The notes: generated from the letters alone by a model not told the origin. A stretch of 64,000 nucleotides of DNA from UBA1181 sp963654355 (GCA_963654355.1 CAVKBM010000002.1:1-64000), one strand, 5' to 3'. Counted from the first letter of the stretch, positions 26,881 to 36,034 are shown. Numbers and translations are program-made.

Positions 26881-26919
26881 GCGTCTGCTGTTCGTAAGAG
26901 AACGTGCAGGCGTTTTTTT
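26881..26919 (+). terminator. Orphan Rho-independent terminator
   Basis: GCGTCTGC (26881-26888) pairs with GCAGGCG with one G-U, and an inner GTTC/GAAC stem extends the hairpin; seven T follow. No plus-strand protein-coding gene precedes it, so it may end a small RNA beginning after about 26770. Confidence 0.65.
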
Positions 26920-26986
26920 ATCCCACAGTATACCCTATTTCTCCTCCATAATAGCAATACATCTTCCATTTGTCCATTTTTTAACA

Positions 26987-26994
26987 TAAATTTG
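26987..26994 (+). promoter_or_regulatory. Candidate -7 box of the paaK operon
   Basis: TAAATTTG fits TAnnTTTG, about 78 bases before the paaK ATG and downstream of the orphan terminator. Confidence 0.4.
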
Positions 26995-27071
26995 TGTTTC
27001 CAGTAAACTGAAAAACGACTTCCATACGCATTGCGAAGCCTTTTCACTAATTAAAGTAATATTTTTAGAAA

Positions 27072-28379
27072 ATGACAGAAAAATATTGGGAAGAGGACAT
27101 TGAGACGATAAGTCGTGCCGACCTCAAGAATTTACAATTAGAAAGATTGAAATGGTCTGTAGCACAAGCAGCAAACTCTCCATATTACAAGAAAGTATTT
27201 GCTGAAAAGGGTCTATCGTCAGACACGATCCAATCATTAGACGACCTTCGCAAGTTTCCATTCACCACGAAAGAAGATCTTCGCAATAACTATCCATTTG
27301 GCTTAGCAGCCATTCCGATGGAGAAGATCGTTCGTCTTCATTCCTCCAGCGGAACGACAGGCAATCCTACCGTTGTACTCCACTCTCAGAAAGACCTTGA
27401 CAACTGGGCCAACCAGGTAGCACGATGCATGTACATGGTAGGCGTTCGTGATACAGACGTTTTCCAAAACACCTCTGGCTACGGAATGTTCACCGGCGGA
27501 CTCGGCTATCAATACGGAGCAGAGAAATTAGGTTGTCTCACAGTTCCCGCCGCCGCCGGAAACAGCAAACGACAGATCAAGTTCATCCGCGATTTCGGGA
27601 CGACTGTTCTCCATACGATACCAAGCTACGCCACTCGTTTGGCTGAAGTGTTTGCAGAAGAGGGACTTGACCCTCGCAAAGACACGAAACTCCGCATTAT
27701 GTGTGTCGGTGCCGAGCCACACTCTGAAGAGCAACGCAAACGTATTGAAGAGTTGCTTGGCTTAAAGGCTTACAACTGCTTTGGAATGTCAGAAATGAAC
27801 GGTCCCGGAGTCGCTTTCGAGTGCCAAGAGCAGAACGGACTCCACATTTGGGAGGATATGGTGATTGTCGAGATTATCAACCCAGAAACCCTTGAGCCAG
27901 TTAAAGACGGCGAAGTGGGAGAAATGGTGTTGACAACCCTCACACGCGAGGCTATGCCACTCATTCGCTACCGCACACGCGACCTAACTAATTTCTTAAG
28001 TGGCGAATGCCCTTGTGGAAGAACCCACCGTCGCATTGCCCGTTTGAAAGGAAGAAGCGACGATATGATCATCGTGAAGGGTGTGAATATTTTCCCCATC
28101 CAAATTGAACGTATCTTAATGAATTTCAAAGAGTTAGGAATGAACTATCTTATCACCATTGACACTGTCGGCAACAATGATGAAATGATGGTCGAAGTTG
28201 AATTAGGCGAACTTCATACAGACGACTATTCAACACTCCAATCACTCACCAAAGAAATCACTCGCCAGTTGAAGGACGAATTGTTGCTCACCCCTAAAGT
28301 GAAATTGGTAGAAAAAGGAACACTTCCTCAGTCAGAAGGCAAAGCTGTGAGAGTGAAAGATTTACGTAAAAACCACTAA
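27072..28379 (+). CDS. paaK: Phenylacetate--CoA ligase
   Basis: 435 residues. The adenylate-forming motif S-S-S-G-T-T-G-N-P is at about 90-98 and the later Y-N-C-F-G-M-S-E and Y-R-T-R-D-L motifs are present, as is the C-terminal G-R-S-D-D-M-I-I-V-K-G. PaaK activates phenylacetate with ATP and CoA. In Bacteroidales it stands without the aerobic paa ring-cleavage genes; with the ACT-domain and symporter genes that follow it likely serves uptake and recycling of aryl or branched-chain acids, an inference from context. First gene of a four-gene operon. Confidence 0.92.
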   Translation: MTEKYWEEDIETISRADLKNLQLERLKWSVAQAANSPYYKKVFAEKGLSSDTIQSLDDLRKFPFTTKEDLRNNYPFGLAAIPMEKIVRLHSSSGTTGNPTVVLHSQKDLDNWANQVARCMYMVGVRDTDVFQNTSGYGMFTGGLGYQYGAEKLGCLTVPAAAGNSKRQIKFIRDFGTTVLHTIPSYATRLAEVFAEEGLDPRKDTKLRIMCVGAEPHSEEQRKRIEELLGLKAYNCFGMSEMNGPGVAFECQEQNGLHIWEDMVIVEIINPETLEPVKDGEVGEMVLTTLTREAMPLIRYRTRDLTNFLSGECPCGRTHRRIARLKGRSDDMIIVKGVNIFPIQIERILMNFKELGMNYLITIDTVGNNDEMMVEVELGELHTDDYSTLQSLTKEITRQLKDELLLTPKVKLVEKGTLPQSEGKAVRVKDLRKNH

Positions 28380-28392
28380 AACAAGATAAGTC

Positions 28393-28818
28393 ATGACTAT
28401 TGACCAGATTTCTATATTTTTGGAGAATAAATTCGGCAGACTAAACGAGATTCTCGCATTCCTCGCCAAAGAGGATATTCGTGTCATCGCAGCCAGTGTC
28501 GCCGACACATCGGATTATGGTATTCTCCGCCTTATCACAAACAACCAAATCAAGGCATTGCAGGTATTGAAGCAAAACGGAGTAAGTGCCAACCTAAACA
28601 CCGTCTTAGCCATATCTGTAGACTCTGCAATTGGGGAAATGTCCAAAACATTGGAGTATTTCACCAAAGCAGGCATCAACATCGAATACATGTACTGCTT
28701 CTCATTCAACCAAAAAGCCGTGTTGATTTTGCGTACGAATAACATTGATGCAGCAAACGAGGTGATTCGCAGATACAACCTCAACAATCTTTCAGAATCA
28801 GACTTAAACAATTTCTAA
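28393..28818 (+). CDS. ACT-domain protein (tandem ACT)
   Basis: 141 residues, two ACT modules (M-T-I-D-Q-I-S-I-F-L-E-N-K-F-G-R-L and, after about residue 70, V-L-A-I-S-V-D). ACT domains bind amino acids or related ligands. The N-terminal F-L-E-N-K-F-G-R-L-N-E strand is the usual start. The gene lies 13 bases after paaK and often follows it in this phylum, so it probably senses an amino acid or arylacid related to the ligase substrate. Confidence 0.88.
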   Translation: MTIDQISIFLENKFGRLNEILAFLAKEDIRVIAASVADTSDYGILRLITNNQIKALQVLKQNGVSANLNTVLAISVDSAIGEMSKTLEYFTKAGINIEYMYCFSFNQKAVLILRTNNIDAANEVIRRYNLNNLSESDLNNF

Positions 28819-28831
28819 CAACATAACATTT

Positions 28832-28957
28832 ATGTTTGGCATAGCAGACCCTGGAATTTGGATCGTATACCTACTTTCCATATTATGCGTGATTGGCTCC
28901 ATCATCTTCGGAGTTATCTATTGGAATAAAGAAGACGAAAACGATAAAATGCAATAA
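28832..28957 (+). CDS. Symporter small accessory peptide
   Basis: 41-residue peptide, below the length of common gene finders. It starts M-F-G-I-A-D-P-G-I-W, has a single transmembrane helix (I-V-Y-L-L-S-I-L-C-V-I-G-S-I-I-F-G-V-I), and ends with a charged tail rich in E, D and K. The pattern G-I-x-D-P-x-x-W before one helix matches small subunits that pair with SSS/NSS sodium symporters. It sits 13 bases after the ACT gene and 5 bases before the symporter, strongly suggesting a partner. Confidence 0.8.
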   Translation: MFGIADPGIWIVYLLSILCVIGSIIFGVIYWNKEDENDKMQ

Positions 28958-28962
28958 TTGAC

Positions 28963-30534
28963 ATGGAAGACTTCACAATGTATTTGGTTGTGATGGTGTA
29001 TTTTTTGTCCATCGCATTCCTCGGCTACTTAGGTTGGAAAAAGACCAATGATTCTAAAGATTTCTTGATTGGTGGCGGCGAGATGAACCCTATCGTCATG
29101 GCGTTGTCTTACGGTGCCACCTTCATCTCAGCCTCCGCCATTGTCGGATTTGGAGGTGTCGCAGCCACATTCGGAATGGGCATCCAATGGCTTATGTTTC
29201 TTAACATGTTTATGGGCGTGGTCATTGCCTTCATCGTCTTCGGACGACCTACACGACGGATTGGTGCGAAACTAAAAGTAGCCTCTTTCGCACAGTTCTT
29301 AGGCGAATATTACCAGTCTAAGAAGGTACGCATTCTTGTAGCAGCAATCATTTTCATTTGCATGCCACTCTATGCAGCGGCCGTTCTTCGCGGTGGTGTA
29401 TTCTGCATGCAAGAGGTGTTTGGCATTGATTTTCATTTGGCTTTGCTCATCTTCACCATCATCGTGGCAAGCTACGTCATCGCAGGCGGTATGAAGGGTG
29501 TGATGTACACGGATGCATTGCAAGCCGTGATTATGTTCGTCTGTATGGCATTCCTCGTGTTTGGTGTCTACAAGGCGTTAGGAATGGGCTTTGTTGAAGC
29601 CAACGAGGCGTTAGGAGCGATGGCAGATAAAGTGCCAGAAAAATTAGTTGCCGTCGGACATAGAGGTTGGACAGCAATGCCAGAGTTCGGTTCACAGCAG
29701 TGGTACACCTTAGTCACCTCGCTTATTATGGGAGTAGGAATCGGTTGTCTTGCACAACCGCAGTTGGTCGTACGATTTATGACAGTTGACAGTACGAAAA
29801 AATTAAATCAAGGCGTTGTCATAGGGTGTTGCTTTTTGATTGTCACCGTAGGAGTCGTCTACCATGTAGGAGCATTGTCAAACCTCTATTTCTGGAAGAA
29901 CGACGGAGCGGTAGCCGTTCAGATGGTCGAAGCCTCTGACAAGATTATTCCGTACTTCATCGGACGAGTGATGCCGAATTGGTTTATGACTGTCTTCATG
30001 CTTTGCATTTTGTCAGCGAGTATGTCGACACTCAGCGCACAGTTTCACACGATGGCGGCTGCGGCAGGATCGGATATTTATGGGACAGTGGTGAAAAAAG
30101 AGTCAAGCAAACGCAAAATGACCTTAGTGATTCGAATTGCGGTATTAATCTCAATCCTCATCAGTTTCATCATTTGTTATGTATTAGGAGAAGCCAACGA
30201 CTCTCCTATCATTGCCCTTTCAACCTCATTGTTTATGGGAATCTGCGCATCAGCGTTCTTACCCGCCTATTTCTGCGCTTTATATTGGAAGAGAGCGACG
30301 CCACAAGGAGCGTACGCCAGCATGTGGGTGGGAATCATTGCCACAGTCGTAGCCTTAGTGTTCGTACACGCAAAAGAAGCCAGTATGCTTGGAATCTGCA
30401 AAGCGATGCTCGGCAGCGACACATTGTTTGGAGACAGCATGGTGAAATTCGTAGACCCAATCATGTTTGCCTTTCCACTCTCATGCATCACGATAGTAGT
30501 AGTTAGTTTGGCAACACAGAAGAAGGCTGCGTAA
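28963..30534 (+). CDS. Sodium:solute symporter (SSS family)
   Basis: 523 residues with about 13 hydrophobic segments. G-G-G-E-M-N-P-I-V-M-A-L-S-Y-G-A-T-F-I-S in TM2 and the S-A-S-M-S-T-L-S-A-Q-F region in the later helix are typical of SSS members related to acetate/pantothenate/proline permeases. Given paaK in the same operon, the substrate is likely an organic acid such as phenylacetate or a related acid, an inference. A terminator follows. Confidence 0.92.
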   Translation: MEDFTMYLVVMVYFLSIAFLGYLGWKKTNDSKDFLIGGGEMNPIVMALSYGATFISASAIVGFGGVAATFGMGIQWLMFLNMFMGVVIAFIVFGRPTRRIGAKLKVASFAQFLGEYYQSKKVRILVAAIIFICMPLYAAAVLRGGVFCMQEVFGIDFHLALLIFTIIVASYVIAGGMKGVMYTDALQAVIMFVCMAFLVFGVYKALGMGFVEANEALGAMADKVPEKLVAVGHRGWTAMPEFGSQQWYTLVTSLIMGVGIGCLAQPQLVVRFMTVDSTKKLNQGVVIGCCFLIVTVGVVYHVGALSNLYFWKNDGAVAVQMVEASDKIIPYFIGRVMPNWFMTVFMLCILSASMSTLSAQFHTMAAAAGSDIYGTVVKKESSKRKMTLVIRIAVLISILISFIICYVLGEANDSPIIALSTSLFMGICASAFLPAYFCALYWKRATPQGAYASMWVGIIATVVALVFVHAKEASMLGICKAMLGSDTLFGDSMVKFVDPIMFAFPLSCITIVVVSLATQKKAA

Positions 30535-30556
30535 GAATTAAGAGATATAAAAAGGG

Positions 30557-30587
30557 AAGGATAGAGTGTTGCTCTATCCTTTTTTTA
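30557..30587 (+). terminator. Rho-independent terminator of the paaK operon
   Basis: GGATAGAG (30559-30566) pairs with CTCTATCC (30572-30579), followed by seven T. Confidence 0.9.
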
Positions 30588-30597
30588 AGGAGCGTTG

Positions 30598-32110
30598 TTA
30601 AGCGAAAAGTTCTAATTGAACCGCTTCACTTTTCTTCTGTCTAACCTTTCCATTCCAATCAGCCTCATCGAACACCCCCGTGTTCACAACAGACTGAGCC
30701 AATTCTTTTACAACTGGAACAGCCACACTATTACCTATCAATTTCATCCATCTTGCCCTTGATTCAGGCAAAATGTAATCAGCAGGGAATCCTTGTATTC
30801 TACAGGCTTCAGACTTCGTTATTCTTCTGAAATTCTTAGGAATATATATTTTCTCAAGAAACTCTGATTTCCATTCACTTTCAGAATCTGCCACAATATC
30901 CTCCGTAGACACAAAATCATTAGTATCACTTGCCACCAATGTTGGATAGATTTTTGAAGACGGCAAAAAAATGCGATTTATTCCATTTAAACCAGTGCTA
31001 ATCTTGGTGTTTTTGAAGTCATACCTCATCTCCGAGCAACGCACAATCCCCTGCTCTTCCAAGCGATACAACGTCTCCATCACACCAATCTTTCTTTTCT
31101 TGAATTCCTTGTCTATCTTCAATTTATCAACCATCAAAATATTATTCTCATGATGTTGCAGCAAGAATCTATCGTCATCCGACAATTCAGTCCACTGATC
31201 AGAACAAATCTCATAATAATATGGACTATGTTTGAGAATATTGCACTCCACCAATTCTTCTAACTCCTCTACAGAAATAGAAGAATCAATACCTTGAAGT
31301 TGTTTGACAGACAAGGCATTACCATCTAAAATTCCATATATACTCTTTCTTCTGTTTTTCAGTAAAAGACCACAGATATACTTTTGACGAGTAGTCATCG
31401 GCTGGATATCCCATGAATGAATTGTTGTTGGTCCATTTCTCAAATCGTTAAACAAGAAATAATCATTAAATCCTTGTTCATTGCACGATAAACTCCATCT
31501 CGCATTTTTCGTACATTCTCGTCTTTCTTCTCCTTTATCATAATCATCCAGAACATCTCCTAATTGAACCGAACCTATATTAGGTGTCGGAAGACAAAAT
31601 CTATCAAAATACTTCTTTTCAGAAAATCCGACAATATAGACACGAACTCTATTTTGAGGAACACCATAATCACATGCATTCAGAAGTATTTTTCCGCATA
31701 ATACCCAGCCTGCTTAATTCGTTCAAGAATATAATCAATCGCCTTCTTATTTCTTGGGTCAACCAACCCCTTTACATTTTCGAACAGGAAAACCTTCGGA
31801 CGAGCCTCATTCAAAAGGAACAGCGTGTCATTCCACAGTTGACCTCTATCGTCATCAAATCCCAATTTCTTCCCTGCGATCGACCAGCTTTGACAAGGGA
31901 CCCCCGCTGTCATAAAATCATGCAACGGAAGTGTTTTCAATTTCGTGATGTCGCCCAGATTATCCTCTGGCGTCATGTTCAGATTCGCACAATAGGCACT
32001 AATTGCATCTGGAGCGATTTCACTAAAAGCCAAACACTCACCTCCCACACTATGCAAATATGAAACCCTCCAATGCCAGCAAATAAATCAACAAAGGTAA
32101 ATTTTCTCAT
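30598..32110 (-). pseudogene. Type II C5-cytosine DNA methyltransferase, two frameshifts
   Basis: Three frames assemble into one C5 methyltransferase. Piece 1 (32110 to about 32058) starts M-R-K-F-T-F-V-D-L-F-A-G-I-G-G-F-H, motif I. Piece 2 (32057 to 31683, different frame) continues H-S-V-G-G-E-C-L-A-F-S-E-I, with catalytic motif IV P-C-Q-S-W-S and E-N-V-K-G-L. It then hits TGA at 31682, exactly where the third frame resumes L-N-A-C-D-Y-G-V-P-Q-N-R-V-R-V-Y (motif VIII) and runs to 30598 with the motif X region G-N-S-V-A-V-P-V-V. Each junction is repaired by one extra base, giving about 500 residues with all catalytic motifs. Either the gene is dead or the assembly has two single-base errors. 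It is the partner of the adjacent endonuclease remnant. Confidence 0.88.
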
Positions 32111-32633
32111 TTCAGAACATGTTTATCGAACCCAATAGGAGGCTCAATACCAAGATACTCTCTATATACACTTTCTCCGTTTTCTTGCTTCTGATTAACA
32201 AATCGCACGTCACACTAACCGGTATCGTCTTTCCGCCACCACTTTTTATATAAGCAAGTTCTGCTTCCCAATTAGGTTTCTCTTTTTTCTTTCCTGCAAC
32301 ACTATGTTCCAATCGATTTAAAACCCCCTGGATTCTGCGTAAACTCTCCTGTCCTACCGTACCCTCAACAGAAGCTCCTTGTTCACAATGTCCGTGATAC
32401 GCCACAGCGACCTTCTGAGCCAAGCGTTCCCATACAGTTCCAAACGGAGTCACAAAACGTCTTTCAAAGTGAGAACCTTTAAATATTTCTTCAGGAACCA
32501 AAGCAGCATAAAGTGGCTTACTTGCATAGAACTCCTCCACAATGAACGGATCAGTAATGAGAACTTTGTCCATCACCCTATCCATCATTGTTTCAATAAC
32601 TTCTAAAATTGCCTGCTTTACTTCTTCTTTCAT
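32107..32633 (-). pseudogene. Type II restriction endonuclease remnant (TdeIII-like), internally deleted
   Basis: The open frame from 32633 gives 173 residues; N-terminal parts such as I-T-D-P-F-I-V-E-E-F, P-E-E-I-F-K-G-S-H-F-E-R-R-F and C-D-L-L-I-R-S-K-K-T-E-K-V-Y-I-E resemble the TdeIII/MjaII family, reported to cut GGNCC. It stops at 32112 after a non-homologous tail, but the frame shifted by one gives E-Y-L-G-I-E-P-P-I-G-F-D-K-H-V-L-K and a TGA at 32109-32107 that overlaps the methyltransferase ATG (ATGA). This suggests an internal deletion that also shifted the frame and removed the E-x-K of the PD-(D/E)XK site. Compared with the roughly 250-300 residues of the family it is too short. 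Family assignment is tentative. Confidence 0.6.
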
Positions 32634-32811
32634 AAGTACGTTTTCTATCAGATTCTATGTAAAATTACGAAGATTTCATCATTCAAACATCGTCATATAA
32701 ACAAACATCGCTTCAAAATCCCCACCAAATTTTTTACCCCAATTTTGTCATTTTCCACCAAATTCGCAGTAACAAAAGTACATTTATAAGTTTTATTGCA
32801 CATTGTTTTTT

Positions 32812-34986
32812 TCAGTACACAATAAACTCTTCCATACTATTCTGGTTCATATTTCCATAGAGGTAATTATTAAACATCGTAACATGGGAACCTACCGTGT
32901 TGACATACAATTCGTAATATAACTCACGAAGACTCATCTTCGGATTCTTTTTCATACATTCTTGAAAATTCATCGTAAACATATTTGTCAACAAAGTCTC
33001 CATTGTTTTATCATATTTTATTCCAGAAGAAGTTTCATTAGCTCGAGCAGCCGTGAATGCAAGCATTCCAGGATAGCCTTCAACGGCATCAAAAACCCCA
33101 CCTGAATAGCACGCTTCCACCATACAAAGTAATTTTCTATAACATTTCTTTTCATACATAGTGCGGAAAACCTCATTTGCCATATCTCGGGTAAAACCAC
33201 TTCCTAATTTTGTCAGCTCGCCCCACTGTAACTGACACAAAGTTTGATCATTCTGCGTATACCTACTTCCATGCCCACTCCAAAAGAAAAAGATATTGTC
33301 GTCTTCATCTGCCTCTATCACCTTGGGCAATCGCTCGCTTTGCTCGCCACACAATATAGACTTTATATCCGTTGGACTAAGTTCAGAGACTTTGTAATCA
33401 ACCTGAACATCAGTGTGAACATTTTCTCCACCTGACTCCAGGTATATCGTTCCTGGAAGTTTATTTGAGGAATTATACGCAATATCATCTTCCGTTATCA
33501 AGATAATATGATCGTCATCATATCCATTTTTTTTCAGATACTGATAGATCCAAAACACATCCGCTTGAAATCGATAATATTCCCACGCTCCAGAAGGCGC
33601 CGCCACAAGGAGAGCCCATTTTTTATCTAAATTAGGATAGGTTAGCGTATCAACGGAGGTTCCATCAATTTCCTGCATGTTTTGCGTTTTCATTTGCCAT
33701 ACCGTCATATACGACGAAGATCGGCTGTACGATTCATCATAATAGTCTACAATGATATGTCTCCCTCGAAATACTCCGAAATGATAATAGGTACTTGACA
33801 ACACATTGGTGTACACATTAGAGTTGAAATCCAAACCACCAGAAACACCTCGTAAGTTGGGATTTTTTCCTGAAGCCATTAGCGATACAAAATCTCGCAT
33901 ACCATCTGTCGTCGGAGTATAGTTATATTCATCCCGACCATCAACCAACTTTTTTACCGCTTCATTTAAAGAGGATATATTTCTTTTTTGTTGGAGGAAC
34001 GATGCATAGCCCACCATCATTGCCGCATCGTAAAAATGCGCCTCCCCTTCCAAAGGAAGCTCATCATACATAACCTCATACCTAACGTCAAAACCACTAT
34101 TGGGGTCTGCCCCTATGGCTATTCCCTCAATTCCATCCCTCCTATTCTCACTCACACTGTCAAGCAGTTCTCTTGAATAGGCAATATCAGAATATAAACG
34201 TTCAGGGACAATACCAGCTTCACCTAACTGCGACATTGTCTCCTCTATAATTCGTATATCAGAAACCTTTTCAGGGACACAAATCAGGTAGTCCGCTCCC
34301 GACACCGCAGCTTTACTTGCGCTTTCCGCCACCCCACCACTCTCATACTCATAGATTCCTGACGACTCTAAGCCGAAATCTCCATGCTTTTGTGAATACC
34401 ACTCTGTAAATGTATCTCCATATTTTGATTGTTCGGCAACAAGGAGCGCCACTTTTTTTGCCCCGTAGAAATAGGATAAGAAAAGCAACAATTCGCACTG
34501 CTTGATATCCACTGTCGTCAACGCCCATACGCACTTTGGCGACATCGAACCAGCGTATTTTCTGATGAGTTCCTGCGTAGTCGCAATAGTGAAAAAAGGC
34601 TTTTGAACCGAGTTCTTACTGAATTTCTCCGCCATTGAAAGCGCATTATCGGAGTTCACCCCCCCAATGACAGCAACAACATCACTCCTTTGAGAAAGGA
34701 CATCAGCCAACGCACTTATATCCTCCGTATCCTCATCATACCATTCATATTCCAACTTAATCCCAATCTCCTGATCATAAAACGCTTCTTCTAAATCTTC
34801 AACACATTGATTCAATGTACGTTTCCAATGTTTTTCCTGACCATTACTCATCGGAAGAACTACCGCCACCTTCTTCGTTATCCACGTCGTCGCAGACTCA
34901 GACTCAACTGACTCCGTATGATCCTCACACGACAACATGAGACAAAGAACGAATACAAAAAAGAAAATTCTAATGGCTATTCTCAT
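32812..34986 (-). CDS. Lipoprotein: type 1 periplasmic-binding domain fused to a legumain-like C13 cysteine peptidase
   Basis: 724 residues. A lipoprotein signal ends L-M-L-S-C with the lipid-bearing Cys20, followed by an acidic stretch. Residues about 37-425 follow the ABC-type substrate-binding (Peripla_BP_6) pattern: K-V-A-V-V-L-P-M-S, V-A-V-I-G-G-V-N-S-D-N-A, K-K-V-A-L-L-V-A-E, A-D-Y-L-I-C-V-P. Residues about 456-690 match legumain (C13): W-A-L-L-V-A-A-P-S-G, Y-R-F-Q-A-D-V-F-W-I-Y-Q-Y-L, D-D-I-A-Y-N-S-S-N-K-L-P-G, the catalytic His572 in W-S-G-H-G-S and the catalytic Cys626 in V-E-A-C-Y-S-G-G. It would be an outer-membrane or periplasmic lipoprotein with a regulatory ligand-binding half and a protease half. 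It overlaps the upstream BMP-type gene by 17 bases. No transporter permease or ATPase is adjacent. Confidence 0.88.
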   Translation of the reverse strand: MRIAIRIFFFVFVLCLMLSCEDHTESVESESATTWITKKVAVVLPMSNGQEKHWKRTLNQCVEDLEEAFYDQEIGIKLEYEWYDEDTEDISALADVLSQRSDVVAVIGGVNSDNALSMAEKFSKNSVQKPFFTIATTQELIRKYAGSMSPKCVWALTTVDIKQCELLLFLSYFYGAKKVALLVAEQSKYGDTFTEWYSQKHGDFGLESSGIYEYESGGVAESASKAAVSGADYLICVPEKVSDIRIIEETMSQLGEAGIVPERLYSDIAYSRELLDSVSENRRDGIEGIAIGADPNSGFDVRYEVMYDELPLEGEAHFYDAAMMVGYASFLQQKRNISSLNEAVKKLVDGRDEYNYTPTTDGMRDFVSLMASGKNPNLRGVSGGLDFNSNVYTNVLSSTYYHFGVFRGRHIIVDYYDESYSRSSSYMTVWQMKTQNMQEIDGTSVDTLTYPNLDKKWALLVAAPSGAWEYYRFQADVFWIYQYLKKNGYDDDHIILITEDDIAYNSSNKLPGTIYLESGGENVHTDVQVDYKVSELSPTDIKSILCGEQSERLPKVIEADEDDNIFFFWSGHGSRYTQNDQTLCQLQWGELTKLGSGFTRDMANEVFRTMYEKKCYRKLLCMVEACYSGGVFDAVEGYPGMLAFTAARANETSSGIKYDKTMETLLTNMFTMNFQECMKKNPKMSLRELYYELYVNTVGSHVTMFNNYLYGNMNQNSMEEFIVY

Positions 34987-36010
34987 ATTCCTCCTCTTTT
35001 TTCATGGCTATTGAATCTATCCCTTCAATAAGAACATCAACTTCTAACTCCGTATCCCAATAGGCATAACCACTACGCATATCAAACGTGAAGCTCTTTG
35101 CTAACGTTCCCCCTGCCACCCATTCCTTTAAATAGTTAACCAGAACAACATCCACGCTTTTTATGATATTTCCAATCAACATATCACAATAATCACTTTG
35201 GTCAACATCAATTCCAACGGTAAAACACGCCACCGGATATTCCCGAAGATACCGATAGACACCCGTAACAGACCCTCCTATGACAGGGAAAACAAAATTA
35301 CAAACTTTAGTCCACTCGTACATCATAACATAAACAGAGTCCTCCATATAATAGCCATCATACGAATCGGACAAACTTTTTTCTCCATAAATAAATGAAT
35401 CAAAGGTATTGTAATCAAAAAAGCCATCTATGAAACCTTTTACATAACAATCCGTAACAGTATCTACAGAACAACCTTTGATCACAATCGGAGTAAAACC
35501 ATACTTTCCTATCACTGCTCCTACAATATACGAAGCACCGTACATACAAAATTTGAATGTGGAAACGCCTTCTATGTCAACTTCATCACTCTCAAACAAA
35601 AGTATGTTCCTTCTCCTTGTATCTAAGGAAGAATCACCAAACTGACTGACTACTAAGTCCTTATACGAAGATCCTGCCAACACGAGCAACTGTTGATTAT
35701 TAGATAAAGTGTCATTTTTCCACGTTTTAACAATCTTCTCCGCAGCTTCCCTTGAAGAAGGATTATAATAGTTCACCCTCACATTTGACGGCTTTTCTTT
35801 TATATACTTCAGCAGACCCTTATATATCATGTCATTATAGCCTGCATCCCCTAATGCTTCATACTCAAAAACAACCAAAATCTCCTTGGTTTCCGAAACC
35901 ACACTTGTTTCCTCTTCTATAGAATCCTTGCACGACACCAAAGTAGACAATCCTAAAAGAAATGTCAATATTTCAACTAAACATCGTACTATTCTTGCCA
36001 TATTCCGCAC
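34970..36010 (-). CDS. BMP/PnrA-like lipoprotein (type 1 periplasmic-binding fold)
   Basis: 346 residues. Lipoprotein signal with Cys27 (L-V-S-C-K-D-S), followed by an acidic stretch. The start I-L-V-V-F-E-Y-E-A-L-G-D-A-G-Y-N-D-M-I-Y-K-G-L matches the BMP/PnrA opening in which a nucleoside-binding protein reads G-x-x-D-x-x-F/Y-N-D. Known members bind purine nucleosides for an ABC transporter, but no transporter genes are here, so this protein more likely serves as a ligand sensor. It is transcribed first and overlaps the C13 protein by 17 bases, implying coupled translation and joint function. Confidence 0.75.
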   Translation of the reverse strand: MRNMARIVRCLVEILTFLLGLSTLVSCKDSIEEETSVVSETKEILVVFEYEALGDAGYNDMIYKGLLKYIKEKPSNVRVNYYNPSSREAAEKIVKTWKNDTLSNNQQLLVLAGSSYKDLVVSQFGDSSLDTRRRNILLFESDEVDIEGVSTFKFCMYGASYIVGAVIGKYGFTPIVIKGCSVDTVTDCYVKGFIDGFFDYNTFDSFIYGEKSLSDSYDGYYMEDSVYVMMYEWTKVCNFVFPVIGGSVTGVYRYLREYPVACFTVGIDVDQSDYCDMLIGNIIKSVDVVLVNYLKEWVAGGTLAKSFTFDMRSGYAYWDTELEVDVLIEGIDSIAMKKEEEYENSH

Positions 36011-36026
36011 AATTAATACTACAACA

Positions 36027-36034
36027 CAAATATA
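36027..36034 (-). promoter_or_regulatory. -7 box of the binding-protein/C13 operon
   Basis: Minus-strand TATATTTG fits TAnnTTTG and lies 17 bases before the ATG at 36010, giving a very short leader. Confidence 0.5.

Larger units (their letters stand above)
26507..27071. other. 565-base region without a confident gene
   Basis: Between the AraC-type gene and paaK. It contains a minus-strand -7 box (26646), a short C/A-rich stretch (CACACCACACCACATCCACAT near 26550), a plus-strand terminator (26881-26919) and a plus-strand -7 box (26987). Two short minus-strand open frames (26506-26766 and 26829-27047) look like noise. A small plus-strand RNA ending at the terminator is possible. Confidence 0.5.

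Noticed and set aside
26829..27047. 72-codon minus-strand open frame before paaK
   Set aside because: It runs antisense over a plus-strand terminator and a -7 box and has no protein-like features.
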